64,000 nucleotides of DNA from an uncultured Dokdonia sp. (GTDB taxonomy: Bacteria; Bacteroidota; Bacteroidia; Flavobacteriales; Flavobacteriaceae), in contig CANNDF010000005.1 in NCBI GenBank assembly GCA_947503305.1, forward strand, positions 310,001 to 374,000, read 5' to 3'. The position numbers and the translations under genes were made by a program. Below the pieces are notes generated by a model, which worked only from the letters and a program-made list of their open reading frames with translations, ran no database searches and had not been told where the DNA came from. This document shows positions 1 to 10,565 of the stretch, in pieces (the stretch's first letter is position 1; every line of letters starts with the position of its first letter).

Positions 1-480
1 TGTGATAATGAAGCCACAGCACTGCAATATGAAATCCTGGCGACACAACTCCCATCTATGAATCAAAGAATTCATGATGCGTATAAGAATACCCGTGAGT
101 TTGTAACTTTTATCAACGATACATTACCAGAAGCAAAAATCAATTTTGTATCCGAAGAGCTAGCATCCCATGGGTTTACACCTTCTGTATTTTCATTAGA
201 CCTCCCTACAAAAGGAACTACCCATGAAGAAAGAGAATCCTACAAAAGAGCATTAAACCATACATTAATCCAATTAATGATTACCGAAATCCCTGACGAA
301 AGTAAGTACTGCGTAAGCTATGGACAATTAAAAGGATGCTATTGGACTATCCCGGCAACCTCGACCCAAGGAACTACCAAAGAAGGAGATAAAGATTATA
401 TCGCCCGTGTAGCCCTTTCTCCAGATATGGACCTCGAACTTCATAAAAAAGTATTTTTACAATTTGTAGAAAAGATTTAA
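1..480 (+). CDS. hypothetical protein, C-terminal part (5' end outside window)
   Basis: Frame stays open from base 1 (CDNEATALQYEILATQLPSMNQRIH...), so the listed ATG at 58 is probably internal. Confidence 0.6.
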   Translation, partial: CDNEATALQYEILATQLPSMNQRIHDAYKNTREFVTFINDTLPEAKINFVSEELASHGFTPSVFSLDLPTKGTTHEERESYKRALNHTLIQLMITEIPDESKYCVSYGQLKGCYWTIPATSTQGTTKEGDKDYIARVALSPDMDLELHKKVFLQFVEKI

Positions 481-534
481 ATCTTTAATCATAAAGACAT
501 AAACTATACGGTATAACTCATAACACATCCTATC

Positions 535-1245
535 ATGAAAAAAATAAGCATTCTACTTATCGGTCTTTTCTCCCTAGGAATAAATGCACAAGGAATTATA
601 GGCGCATGGGAAAGTTATACAACTTCTGAGAGTGGAGAAAAGCTGAGAAATGTTGTCATTTTTGCAGATGGCTATCAAGTCTTAACCACTTATGACGCAA
701 CGACAGGAAAGTTTATTCATTCAAATGGAGGTACATGGTCATTAGAAGGAGATATAATGACCGAAAAAGTAGAATTTCATACAGATCTATCTGAGCGTGT
801 AGGGACAGAACTAAGTTTTCAAGTAGCAATTACAGATACCACGATTCAGATTGTGGGTCATGATAAGCCTCCTCTTACTAGAATAGATGATGGAACTCCA
901 GGAAAATTACAAGGAGCCTGGCTTATGTCCGGAAGAATACGAGATGGAAAAAAGCAAACACGAGATACCCGTAGACCTAGAAAAACTATGAAGATATTAT
1001 CTGGAACACGGTTTCAATGGGTTGCTTATAATACCGAAACAAAACAATTTATGGGTACCGGTGGTGGTACTTACACTACTCAAAATGGGGTGTATACAGA
1101 AACTATTGAATTCTTTTCAAGAGACGATTCTAAAGTAGGACGTAACTTACCATTTACCTATGAACGTATTGATGGGCAGTGGCATCACAAGGGATTATCC
1201 AGCAAAGGAGACCCTATACATGAGATTTGGAGTATTAGGGAGTAA
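535..1245 (+). CDS. secreted hypothetical protein with internal duplication of a lipocalin-like/DUF-type module
   Basis: Signal peptide MKKISILLIGLFSLGINAQ; two similar halves (GAWESYTT..GG.W / GAWLMSG..GGGTYTT). Confidence 0.6.
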   Translation: MKKISILLIGLFSLGINAQGIIGAWESYTTSESGEKLRNVVIFADGYQVLTTYDATTGKFIHSNGGTWSLEGDIMTEKVEFHTDLSERVGTELSFQVAITDTTIQIVGHDKPPLTRIDDGTPGKLQGAWLMSGRIRDGKKQTRDTRRPRKTMKILSGTRFQWVAYNTETKQFMGTGGGTYTTQNGVYTETIEFFSRDDSKVGRNLPFTYERIDGQWHHKGLSSKGDPIHEIWSIRE

Positions 1246-1316
1246 AATTTAATCTCCATTTTAAAGTATAAACCCATTTTAGAAGAAGCTATTTTCTATG
1301 TTATTTTTATCCTAAG

Positions 1317-1334
1317 TACGCTTTCGCGAAAGCG
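1317..1334. repeat. dispersed palindrome GCTTTCGCGAAAGC
   Basis: TACGCTTTCGCGAAAGCG, intergenic upstream of phhB. Confidence 0.85.
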
Positions 1335-1373
1335 GAATTATGTACATTAGAGCATCACTTTAAAACAAAAACT

Positions 1374-1655
1374 ATGAAACTCACAGAAGCACAAATTAAA
1401 GACCGTATGGCAGACCTACCCGATTGGGAATATGATGATAATGCGATTCACACTACTCTGGAGTTTGAAAATTTCAGAGAAGTATTTTCTACTATGACTC
1501 GTATCGCCTTTGAAGCAGAACGTTTACAACACCATCCAGACTGGAGTAATGTGTATAACGAACTGTCTATCACCCTGACGACTCACGATGCAGGAGGAGT
1601 GACCGAAAATGATTTTGATCTGGCCTTTGCCATCGAAGATATCTTGAATGCATAG
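1374..1655 (+). CDS. phhB: 4a-hydroxytetrahydrobiopterin dehydratase (pterin-4a-carbinolamine dehydratase)
   Basis: 93 aa with HHPDWSNVYNELSITLTTHDAGGVT and DFDLA, typical of the PCD family. Confidence 0.9.
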   Translation: MKLTEAQIKDRMADLPDWEYDDNAIHTTLEFENFREVFSTMTRIAFEAERLQHHPDWSNVYNELSITLTTHDAGGVTENDFDLAFAIEDILNA

Positions 1656-1710
1656 CCCTTTGAAAAGTCACACTTTTTCTTATTTTTACGGTTAGTAAAA
1701 AACAGCATAT

Positions 1711-2433
1711 ATGGGAAGAGCATTTGAGTTTAGAAAAGCACGTAAGATGAAGCGCTGGAGCGCGATGTCAAAAGCATTTACACGTATCGGAAAGGATATA
1801 GTTATGGCCGTAAAAGAAGGTGGTCCTGATCCCGATAGTAACTCTAGACTACGTGCCGTAATTCAAAATGCCAAGGCAGTTAATATGCCTAAAGACAATG
1901 TAGAGCGCGCTATCAAACGTGCAAGCGATAAGAGTCAAGGCGATTATAAAGAAGTTGTTTTTGAAGGATACGCACCTCATGGTATTGCAATTCTTGTAGA
2001 AACCGCTACTGATAACAATACCCGAACGGTAGCAAATGTGCGATCGTATTTTAATAAATGTGACGGAAGTTTAGGTACTTCTGGGTCTGTTGTATTTATG
2101 TTTGATCACACCTGTAACTTTGTGGTCAATGCCGAAGGACAAGATGTAGAAGAGATTGAACTAGAATTTATAGATTATGGTGCCGATGAGGTATTCCAAG
2201 ACGAAGAAGGAATTCATATTTATGCATCTTTTGAGAGTTTTGGTGCTATTCAGGGTGCTCTAGAAGAACGTGATATCGAGATCATTTCTTCAGGCTTTGA
2301 TCGCATCCCTCAGGTAACAAAAAAATTGACTCCAGAACAAGAAGCCGATGTCAATAAACTCCTAGACAAAATAGAAGAAGATGATGATGTTCAGAATGTC
2401 TTTCACACCATGGAAGCTTCGGAAGAGGCATAA
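1711..2433 (+). CDS. yebC: YebC/PmpR family transcriptional/translation regulator
   Basis: MGRAFEFRKARKMKRWSAMSKAFTRIGKDI..., NMPKDNVERAIKRA, YEGYAPHG-like motif. Confidence 0.93.
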   Translation: MGRAFEFRKARKMKRWSAMSKAFTRIGKDIVMAVKEGGPDPDSNSRLRAVIQNAKAVNMPKDNVERAIKRASDKSQGDYKEVVFEGYAPHGIAILVETATDNNTRTVANVRSYFNKCDGSLGTSGSVVFMFDHTCNFVVNAEGQDVEEIELEFIDYGADEVFQDEEGIHIYASFESFGAIQGALEERDIEIISSGFDRIPQVTKKLTPEQEADVNKLLDKIEEDDDVQNVFHTMEASEEA

Positions 2434-2458
2434 TCATCTCTAGTTATACTATTTATCA

Positions 2459-2488
2459 AAAGGCTATCTATAATTAGGTAGTCTTTTG
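2459..2488 (+). terminator. putative rho-independent terminator
   Basis: AAAAGGCTATC tataatta GGTAGTCTTTT hairpin downstream of yebC. Confidence 0.5.
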
Positions 2489-2530
2489 TTTATAAATAGA
2501 ATCCTATATTTAAAATAAATTCACACCTCT

Positions 2531-2899
2531 ATGAACTTTAAAATAAACAAGCTCTTCGTGTTGGTTTTTATAGGATTAAGCGCTTGCGGTGAGTCCCACG
2601 ATTACTATATAGGAAAATGGCAAATCACCCATATCCATATAGTCTCCAATAGCACACGCACACCATTGAATGATAACTGGATGCATTTAAAACAAGACCG
2701 TACTTTTGAAAGTTATGATGGAAACCTAAAAAAGAAAGAAACAGGTGTTTGGAAGTATGAGTCTAGTCAAAAGAGATTATTCATTGATGGAGCGGGAGAT
2801 AAAAACGATAGTGAATGGAGGTTGTCCGTAAAGAATGACACTTTGTTTTTTCATTCTATTACCGGAGATATCTATTTAATTGCAAATGAAATAGAATAA
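2531..2899 (+). CDS. small lipoprotein, lipocalin-like
   Basis: Lipobox LSAC; GKWQITH...DRTFESYDG...GVWKYE pattern. Confidence 0.6.
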   Translation: MNFKINKLFVLVFIGLSACGESHDYYIGKWQITHIHIVSNSTRTPLNDNWMHLKQDRTFESYDGNLKKKETGVWKYESSQKRLFIDGAGDKNDSEWRLSVKNDTLFFHSITGDIYLIANEIE

Positions 2900-2990
2900 C
2901 TATTCTATAAATTCAAACGCAGGACGACTCTAACTAATCAACCTTCTAAATATATCTGTATATTTAAGCATAACCTAATAGCTGTTCTCA

Positions 2991-3704
2991 ATGAAAGTCA
3001 TTGAATTCAATTCACAAAAGGGAAATTACCACTTTGAACTTGATGAGGTGCACACATCGATGCATGCACATCCCGTTATTGAAATCATACATGCCACTCA
3101 GGGTACATTTACTATTAGAACTTCAGAAAACACCTATAGCAATCTCACTTTTGCGATCATAGATGCTCACGTAAGCCATGCATTAATCACCGTAGACACA
3201 ACCCTACAATTACTAATGATAGAACGTTATAATACACTTTTCTATGAGTACTTACAGCAATTAGGGGTTTCTATAAAAGACGATGTTTTCATAAAAAAAG
3301 CACCTTATAAAGCATCGCTATTATTTGATCAAATAGTTTCTTTATCTCAAAATAATGATCTTAAAAAACCTAGGGATTCAAGAATTCAAACATGTTTAGA
3401 CCTTCTAGATCATGATCTTTTTGATTATCAAGATATGATGCATACACTTACCTCAACTGTTCATCTTTCTGAAAGTAGACTATCCCATCTATTTACCGCT
3501 CAGATAGGAATCTCTCTTAAAAAATATTTGATTTGGTGTCGGCTTAAAAAAAGTATGTCATTGATGATTTATGAAAACATTAACCTTCTAGAGGCTTCTT
3601 TTAGAACAGGATTTTATGACCAAGCCCATCTTAGCAATGCCTTCAAAAAAATGTTAGGCATCGCCCCTTCTGAAAAGTACAATAGCAGAATGATACAACT
3701 TTAG
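2991..3704 (+). CDS. AraC family transcriptional regulator
   Basis: C-terminal double HTH: LSESRLSHLFTAQIGISLKKYLIWCRLKKSM...ASFRTGFYDQAHLSNAFKKMLGIAPSEK. Confidence 0.88.
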   Translation: MKVIEFNSQKGNYHFELDEVHTSMHAHPVIEIIHATQGTFTIRTSENTYSNLTFAIIDAHVSHALITVDTTLQLLMIERYNTLFYEYLQQLGVSIKDDVFIKKAPYKASLLFDQIVSLSQNNDLKKPRDSRIQTCLDLLDHDLFDYQDMMHTLTSTVHLSESRLSHLFTAQIGISLKKYLIWCRLKKSMSLMIYENINLLEASFRTGFYDQAHLSNAFKKMLGIAPSEKYNSRMIQL

Positions 3705-3737
3705 GAGGCTTGGCATCCCTATCTTTGACAAAAAAAG

Positions 3738-4199
3738 ATGCGAGACATACGCCCAATCCAAAAAGAGGATCTCCCTGCACTAAAGACCGTTTTAGATTCC
3801 AGTGAATTATTTCCATCAGAACTCTTGGAGGATATGATCGCCGAATATCTTCAGGATCCGACTTCAGGAGCTATTTGGTTCACTGCTACTAGGGATGAAA
3901 TTCCTATCTCTATAGGATATTGCGCCCCCGAACGCTTTACCGAAGGTACCTATAACCTGTATGCTATAGGAGTGCATAAAACCCATCAAGGTCAAGGTGT
4001 TGGCCAAGAGATGATGCAGTATATCGAAAGAGTATTGCAGCAAAAAAAAGCACGTATTCTATTGGTAGAAACTTCAGGAACGGTAGCTTTTAAACGTACG
4101 CGAGCATTTTACCATATATGTCAATATACACAAGAGGCCGTGATCCGAGACTTTTATGAAGCCGGAGATGACAAGGTTATTTTCTGGAAAAAACTATAA
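3738..4199 (+). CDS. GNAT family N-acetyltransferase
   Basis: MRDIRPIQKEDLPALKTVL...IGVHKTHQGQGVGQEMMQ (acetyl-CoA binding motif). Confidence 0.85.
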   Translation: MRDIRPIQKEDLPALKTVLDSSELFPSELLEDMIAEYLQDPTSGAIWFTATRDEIPISIGYCAPERFTEGTYNLYAIGVHKTHQGQGVGQEMMQYIERVLQQKKARILLVETSGTVAFKRTRAFYHICQYTQEAVIRDFYEAGDDKVIFWKKL

Positions 4200-4533
4200 A
4201 TCACAAATCAATAGAGTATCTTATGAATAAAAGATACACATAGATTTTCCTCATTTTTCTGATTGCCTCACTGCCCATTTTCATGGCGTTAGTAGGGAAG
4301 TAAAACTGCTAGGATTTTCTATTGCAATTATAGATCAGGAACTCATACCGACAAGATCTTAATGATCAATAGATATTGATTCTAAAGACGATATGGGGGG
4401 GCTTATGTAAAAGGTGTTGGAATACCCTCATCAAATTTGAAAACAAACGCTATTAACATTCTTTTCCTATTAACACTTAATAACAATCGTTAACGCTACA
4501 ATACACAAAGCATGAGTAGGTTTATAGCGTAAA

Positions 4534-5571
4534 ATGAAACCTAACATCATGAAAAAAAATAGCTTTTCATGGGTACTTCTTTGCCTGTTTACAATGACAT
4601 TTTATGCCCAAGAAATTACACCTGAAAGAATGGGGTTTACTGCTCATACGATTCAGGATGAGCATCTAGGAGATATACACTATTATATCACTTCAAAAAA
4701 CAACAATCAGAAAAAACCTGTATTACTGTATCTAGATGGATCCGGACCCTACCCCCTATTTCAAAAAACTTCAAATGGGATAGGTACGAGTGTACTACTA
4801 GATTGCAGAGCACTCGCTGAAGACTATCATGTTGTTTTACTCAGTAAACCAGGAGTCCCTTTTTATGATGAAGTGATAATGGACCCCTCTACTGGATACC
4901 CAAAATACAAAGCGCCTAAAGAATACAAACAAAGACTCTCTCTTGACTGGCGAGTGACAGCGGCAAAACTGGTGTTGCAACAGATAATCAAGCAATCCAA
5001 TGTAGATACAGCAAAAGTGGCTGTGCTGGGTATATCTGATGGCTTTCAAGTGGGTGCAAAACTTGCAAGTGAAGAAAAAAATGTGACGCACCTAATCATA
5101 GGAGTAGGTAGTGGATTGAATCAGTTTTATGACTTTATTACCCATAATAGAATAGATGAACATAGCGGAGTGATTAGTTCAGAACAAGCACAAAAAAATA
5201 TTGACTCGATCCTAGCTGTTGCAAAAACTATTTATTCCTCTCCAAAGGCAATCGATAAGGAATGGTATGGTCATACGTATTTACGATGGAGTAGCTTTTC
5301 TCATGATAATCCCACTGAAAATATCCTGGCATTAGATATTCCTATATATATCGTCGCTGCTTCTATGGATAGAAACTCTTCTATTCTTGGAACCGATTAC
5401 TTATATCTGGAGAGCATCCGAAAAGGAAAAACCAATATTATCTATAAAGTATATCCATACGATCACTCATTGAATGAATACACAAAAGATAAAAATGGAA
5501 ATATACAGAATGTAAAGAGCCATGCTATCGACATTTATAACGAAGCCTTAGAATGGTTAAAAACACAGTGA
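4534..5571 (+). CDS. secreted alpha/beta-hydrolase-like protein
   Basis: Signal peptide; LYLDGSGPYP, VAVLGISDGFQVG nucleophile-elbow-like, terminal YPYDHSLNEY; start probably at 4549 (MKKNSFSWV). Confidence 0.65.
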   Translation: MKPNIMKKNSFSWVLLCLFTMTFYAQEITPERMGFTAHTIQDEHLGDIHYYITSKNNNQKKPVLLYLDGSGPYPLFQKTSNGIGTSVLLDCRALAEDYHVVLLSKPGVPFYDEVIMDPSTGYPKYKAPKEYKQRLSLDWRVTAAKLVLQQIIKQSNVDTAKVAVLGISDGFQVGAKLASEEKNVTHLIIGVGSGLNQFYDFITHNRIDEHSGVISSEQAQKNIDSILAVAKTIYSSPKAIDKEWYGHTYLRWSSFSHDNPTENILALDIPIYIVAASMDRNSSILGTDYLYLESIRKGKTNIIYKVYPYDHSLNEYTKDKNGNIQNVKSHAIDIYNEALEWLKTQ

Positions 5572-5592
5572 TGAGATATCTAGCACTATCGA

Positions 5593-6285
5593 CTATATTC
5601 TTCCTGCGATACGATCTTTAGCCAGTTGTAAGATGGTATGAAACTGATCTTCTACGTTGGTCTCTGTATTATCTATTTCGATAGCATCATCTGCTTTTAT
5701 AAGTGGAGAATCTTTGCGGGTAGTATCGATACGATCGCGTTCGATGACATTACTTAACACCGATTTATAGGAGACATCATCCCCGCGTTCTCTGAGTTCG
5801 TGATATCGCCTATTGGCTCGTTCTTCTGCACTGGCAGTCATAAATATTTTGAGCTCTGCATTCGGAAATACGACGGTTCCTATATCCCGGCCATCCATAA
5901 CGATTCCTTTTTCTTCGCCCATCCGTTGTTGTTGCTCGACCAGTTTGGCTCGTACTTCAGATACCGTTGCTATGGGACTTACATATGAAGAGACTTCTAA
6001 TGTTCGGATTTGGTTTTCTACATTTTCGCCATTGAGACATACTTCTGCTTTTCCTGATGAAGTATTCCGTTTAAAACTAATCTGGATATCCTCCAGATGG
6101 CGAATAAGACTCTCTTTATCAAAAAAACCATCAGAAACCCATCCTTTACGCATGGTATATAGTGTTACAGCTCGGTACATAGCACCTGTATCTACATAGA
6201 TATATTCGAGCCAGTCGGCAAGTTGTTTGGCGACCGTACTTTTTCCGGTAGAAGAATAGCCGTCTATGGCGATGGTAATTTTCAC
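5593..6285 (-). CDS. cmk: cytidylate kinase
   Basis: MKITIAIDGYSSTGKSTVAKQLA, VDTGAMYRAVTL, MDGRDIGTVVFPNAELKIFMTAS. Confidence 0.96.
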   Translation of the reverse strand: MKITIAIDGYSSTGKSTVAKQLADWLEYIYVDTGAMYRAVTLYTMRKGWVSDGFFDKESLIRHLEDIQISFKRNTSSGKAEVCLNGENVENQIRTLEVSSYVSPIATVSEVRAKLVEQQQRMGEEKGIVMDGRDIGTVVFPNAELKIFMTASAEERANRRYHELRERGDDVSYKSVLSNVIERDRIDTTRKDSPLIKADDAIEIDNTETNVEDQFHTILQLAKDRIAGRI

Positions 6286-6391
6286 GAAAGTAGTATTAAA
6301 CCACGAAAGTAAATATTTGAGTTTATATAAGAAAGGTAATCATAAGGTTTCGATAAATAGGTAAATAAAGATGGATATTACGTTGTTGTAT

Positions 6392-6408
6392 GCTTTTGCG
6401 AAAGCGTA
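6392..6408. repeat. dispersed palindrome (one mismatch)
   Basis: GCTTTTGCGAAAGCGTA abutting the porQ stop codon. Confidence 0.75.
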
Positions 6409-7425
6409 CTACTGCAAATCAATTCCTATCCCAAAAAGACTACTTGCTGCTGCGCTATTAAAACGAGCATAGGCATAGTTAAAACGAACTTTATTAATCT
6501 TAATCCCTACCCCTGCACTGATCCCGGCAAAACTACGTTGATCGATAATACGCAACTCCTCGCTTCGTCTAAAATTATATCCCAATCGTATATTAAAACC
6601 ACTTCTAGGAAACAATTCTACTCCGACTATAGTATGTCGAATCACATTATCCAAAAACCCTATTTCTTCTCCCGTTGTATTTCCATCAAGATCTGTAGTC
6701 CCTCGAGCTTCGTTTTCAAAAGCAATATTCCAAAGTTGTAAATTCTCAAATGTAAGATGCCAGCGTATCGGGACATTAGGCACTATTTGAGAAATTCCTG
6801 CATCTATTTCCAAAGGGAGTTTTTCTATAGTATCCACATAAGGTGTAATTTGTGTTCCCAGATTACGGACAACAGCTGCAATATTAAGGTCCCATTTTTC
6901 ATAATTATAAATAAAACCTAAATCTGTGGCTACTCCTACCGATGTAAATTCTTCTAACTTGGAGGTTATAAACTTGACATTGGCCCCTACATGAAAATCG
7001 GTATACGGGATATTGATCGCATATCCTAATGATAATGCCGCTTCTCCCCCGCTAAAATCTCCTGTAGGATTTCCATTTTCATCACGTCCATCAAATGTAC
7101 CGTAATTAATATACGTGATCCCTGCATGAAAAACTTGTGTTCTTCTATCCCATAAGTAGGCATATGATGCTGTTCCGTAATTGATATCTGCGAGGTAGTT
7201 TACATAATTCACAGACAGTTGATTATCCATTCTATAATTGATAGACGCTGGATTGTACAATGCCGAATCGGGATCATAATCATAATTGGTAATGATCTTA
7301 CCTCCCAATGCAGCTTGTCGTGGCGAAGACGCAAGGTTGAGAAATTGGTACGTAGCACGTCCTCCCAGCTGACTATACATAGTCATGGAGAACATCATCA
7401 TACAAAGGAAAAGGCTCTTTTTCAT
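6409..7425 (-). CDS. porQ: type IX secretion system protein PorQ
   Basis: GGRATYQFLNLASSPRQAALGGKIITNYDYDPDSALYNPASI; adjacent to cmk as in flavobacteria. Start re-set to MKKSLF within the listed ORF. Confidence 0.85.
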   Translation of the reverse strand: MKKSLFLCMMMFSMTMYSQLGGRATYQFLNLASSPRQAALGGKIITNYDYDPDSALYNPASINYRMDNQLSVNYVNYLADINYGTASYAYLWDRRTQVFHAGITYINYGTFDGRDENGNPTGDFSGGEAALSLGYAINIPYTDFHVGANVKFITSKLEEFTSVGVATDLGFIYNYEKWDLNIAAVVRNLGTQITPYVDTIEKLPLEIDAGISQIVPNVPIRWHLTFENLQLWNIAFENEARGTTDLDGNTTGEEIGFLDNVIRHTIVGVELFPRSGFNIRLGYNFRRSEELRIIDQRSFAGISAGVGIKINKVRFNYAYARFNSAAASSLFGIGIDLQ

Positions 7426-7609
7426 TAAGCAATACTGCGATACATACGTAAACGCGTACAAGTATAGGATATTTTAAGGTTTGGATAAAATTGTACGAGA
7501 AGTTTAAAATAAAGATTATGATATTACCAACGACTACAATAGAAATTATATTTTTACTGTTCTAGACGTATCTTAACTTAATGTTCCTGAATGTAAACGA
7601 CAGCGTATA

Positions 7610-10528
7610 ATGCTTCTTATCTTATTCCTTTTTACATATCTGCTACAAATAGTTCCGCAAGACACAAAATCTTTTGAATTTCTAAATACGAGCTCAGGCT
7701 TATCCAATAATATTGCCTTTGATATTTATCAAGATACTGAAGGGTTTATATGGGTCGCAACAGATAATGGACTTAATAAGTATGACGGATATACCTTTGA
7801 CACCTTTTACCATTCTACCCATGATAGTACGTCTATTTCTTCTAATGTGGTCAGAACTATCATAGAAGATCAAAAGGGTAATCTATGGATAGGCACAAAA
7901 AATGGGTTGAATCTCTATCATAAGGAATCTCAATCTTTTACCAGATATACTACAACACTTGATAGTATTTTTTCTAATCTCGATATTAAAGAGTTAGCCA
8001 CCGATACTCAGGGGAATATATGGTTTAATACGCTTCGGGTATTCGGATACTTTGATCCCACTACGGAGCAATTTACTATTATTGACCCTTCATTTCATAG
8101 TTTTGCTATGACAACTAAAGATGATGACGGCCTTTGGGTTTCTTCAGAATCAGGTGTACTCAACTATCTGCCTTTTGCATCTAATAAATTCTCGTATAAA
8201 GGAGAGGCCTCAGAATTTTCTAGAAGGCAAATTTATTATGGCCCTTATTCAAAAAAGCTATGGATACCTCCAACCGATTCTTCTCAGATTTTTGATGACG
8301 ACTTTTTGTCTCTTCCTGTACTTCCTAATGGATTGCAGCCTACACGCCTTATGGAAATAGAAGAAAATACCTTATTAATAGGAACCACAGATGGACTTTA
8401 TGCTTATATAAAAAACCTAAAGCAATTACAAAAATGGACTCTAAGTAATGATAAATCTACATTAAATCAACAAATACAAAGTATCTATAAAGATCGTAAT
8501 GGAGGTGTTTGGATAGGTACGCTCGGGGGTGTCTATCATTATGATCCTTATGGAAAACCCTTTGGTCATATTGATATCGATCCGGAGTTTGATGATGTGG
8601 TGATGGGAATGAAAAAAGTAGAAAATGAGTTCTATATAAATACCTTAGGGAAAGCCATCTACAAACTAGATTCCAAGGGGATACCTACTCAAAAAATACC
8701 GTTGCCTGATCGTTTTTTACCAGGAGGTTCTTTTATATGGGCTATCGAAAAAGTACCTGAGAATGAGTTTCCTATATGGATGGCGACAGATAGTGGGCTT
8801 CTAAGATATGATACGACTTCGAATAGATTTAAGGAAATCTCACTCCCTTTTTATGAACCTAGAATTAAATCTGTCTTTACATTGCTATCTACAAAAAAGG
8901 ATTACCTATGGGTAGCTTCCGGCAAAGCAATACATCAGATTTCTAAAAAGAAGGGACATGTCCTAAAGACTTATCATTTATATGATACGTTAAAAGAAAA
9001 CAACCTTCAGAAGCTCATTTTTTTTAACGATCAGTTTTTTGTAGGCACCGAAGGTGGAGGACTCTATACGTTTTCTGAAGATACTGGTCAACTCTCCCCA
9101 CTTAATCTGATCAATTCCAAAGGGGTTTTGCATCCGTTTTCTCCTACCGTATGGGATCTTCACATATATGATAATACCCTTTGGGTAGGCACGAATAAAG
9201 GATTGTATAAAGTATCTCATGAGACATTGGGTATTGAACCTGTGTTTGATGATAATCATATTATTTTTAGTATTGCGCATGATCAGCAAGGCAGGCTATG
9301 GATGGGGTCTGAGAAAGAGCTCATCAGTTATGAGGTAGCGACCAAAAACCTAAAATTTTACAGTGGCGAAGATGGTATTCAAAATATTGAATTCAATCGC
9401 AGATCTGCTCTTGCTGCCGAGAACGGGAAATTATGGTTTGGAGGTGTTAATGGAATCACTGTTTTTGATCCAGAATCTATTCAAATTAATACCATCATCC
9501 CTCCTGTATTTATAACAGACGTGTCTGTTATTACTGCAGACAGTACGTTTCAAGTAAATTCTTATAAAAAATCCATTACTCTTCCCTGGGATCAAAATAC
9601 CCTTACCCTAGATTATGTAGCTCTCAATTATACCAATGCCTTTCAAAATCAATACAAATACCAAATGAAAGGATATGACCCAGACTGGGTTACAAATAAT
9701 CTTTCGCGACAAGCGAGATATGTACAACTACCTCCTGGTGAGTATTCATTTCAGGTTATCGGTTCTAATAATGACGGGATATGGAATCAAGAAGGAGACC
9801 ATATTTCTATTCACATCCTACCTCCCTATTGGGAAACATGGTGGTTCAGAAGTGCTCTACTATTATTGATCGTTGTAGCCATCTGGATACTATACACGTA
9901 TAGGGTCCGAAAACTTTTAGAAGTAGAACGTATGAAACTGCGTATTGCCGGGGACCTTCACGATGAAATCGGTAGTGGTTTAAGTGGTATTGCACTGACA
10001 GGAGATATCTTAAAACAACAAATAGCTCAGGATTCGATAAAACCGCAGTTGGTCTCACGTATTACCACAAATGCCAGAACGCTGGCTGCCAATCTGGATG
10101 ATATTGTATGGCTTATTAATCCCAAAAAGGAGACGCTGGGAGATCTTATCATGAAGGTCAAAACAATGGCCAATGAATTTCTCCATGATACTTCGCTAGA
10201 AATTGAGGATAGCGTTCCCGATGTATTTAAAAAGAAAGTATTGTCGTCGGAGTTCAAACGCAATCTCTTATTACTCTCTAAAGAGGCCATTCATAATATT
10301 GTAAAGCACTCAAAAGCAGATCATGTGACGCTTACCATCTACCTGAAAGGGCAAACGGTACATTGGCGTTTTAGAGATGACGGACTGGGCTTTGATCAAA
10401 CAGAACAAAATGTGGGAAGCGGACTCATTAGTATGAGACACCGAGCACAACTTCTGAAGGCTCATCTTTCTATTACTTCTGAAATTCAGAAAGGAACCGA
10501 AATCCATTTACAGCTAAAAATACCGTGA
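7610..10528 (+). CDS. two-component sensor histidine kinase with Reg_prop beta-propeller repeats, Y_Y_Y domain, HisKA_3/HATPase
   Basis: Repeated GxxWIGTxxGL motifs, YMKGYDPDW..PPGEYSFQV, GDLHDEIGSGLSGIALTGD, HWRFRDDGLGF. Confidence 0.9.
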   Translation: MLLILFLFTYLLQIVPQDTKSFEFLNTSSGLSNNIAFDIYQDTEGFIWVATDNGLNKYDGYTFDTFYHSTHDSTSISSNVVRTIIEDQKGNLWIGTKNGLNLYHKESQSFTRYTTTLDSIFSNLDIKELATDTQGNIWFNTLRVFGYFDPTTEQFTIIDPSFHSFAMTTKDDDGLWVSSESGVLNYLPFASNKFSYKGEASEFSRRQIYYGPYSKKLWIPPTDSSQIFDDDFLSLPVLPNGLQPTRLMEIEENTLLIGTTDGLYAYIKNLKQLQKWTLSNDKSTLNQQIQSIYKDRNGGVWIGTLGGVYHYDPYGKPFGHIDIDPEFDDVVMGMKKVENEFYINTLGKAIYKLDSKGIPTQKIPLPDRFLPGGSFIWAIEKVPENEFPIWMATDSGLLRYDTTSNRFKEISLPFYEPRIKSVFTLLSTKKDYLWVASGKAIHQISKKKGHVLKTYHLYDTLKENNLQKLIFFNDQFFVGTEGGGLYTFSEDTGQLSPLNLINSKGVLHPFSPTVWDLHIYDNTLWVGTNKGLYKVSHETLGIEPVFDDNHIIFSIAHDQQGRLWMGSEKELISYEVATKNLKFYSGEDGIQNIEFNRRSALAAENGKLWFGGVNGITVFDPESIQINTIIPPVFITDVSVITADSTFQVNSYKKSITLPWDQNTLTLDYVALNYTNAFQNQYKYQMKGYDPDWVTNNLSRQARYVQLPPGEYSFQVIGSNNDGIWNQEGDHISIHILPPYWETWWFRSALLLLIVVAIWILYTYRVRKLLEVERMKLRIAGDLHDEIGSGLSGIALTGDILKQQIAQDSIKPQLVSRITTNARTLAANLDDIVWLINPKKETLGDLIMKVKTMANEFLHDTSLEIEDSVPDVFKKKVLSSEFKRNLLLLSKEAIHNIVKHSKADHVTLTIYLKGQTVHWRFRDDGLGFDQTEQNVGSGLISMRHRAQLLKAHLSITSEIQKGTEIHLQLKIP

Positions 10529-10565
10529 TTGCGGTATGGGACAGTAGAAAAAAGATGATGTACTT

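Noticed and set aside
5800-6199. ORFs opposite cmk (62 aa, 128 aa)
   Set aside because: Antisense shadow ORFs of a conserved kinase gene.
9711-9726. CTTTCGCGACAAGCG as another copy of the dispersed palindrome
   Set aside because: Does not keep the palindromic symmetry and lies in a conserved coding region (LSRQARYVQLPPG); likely coincidence.
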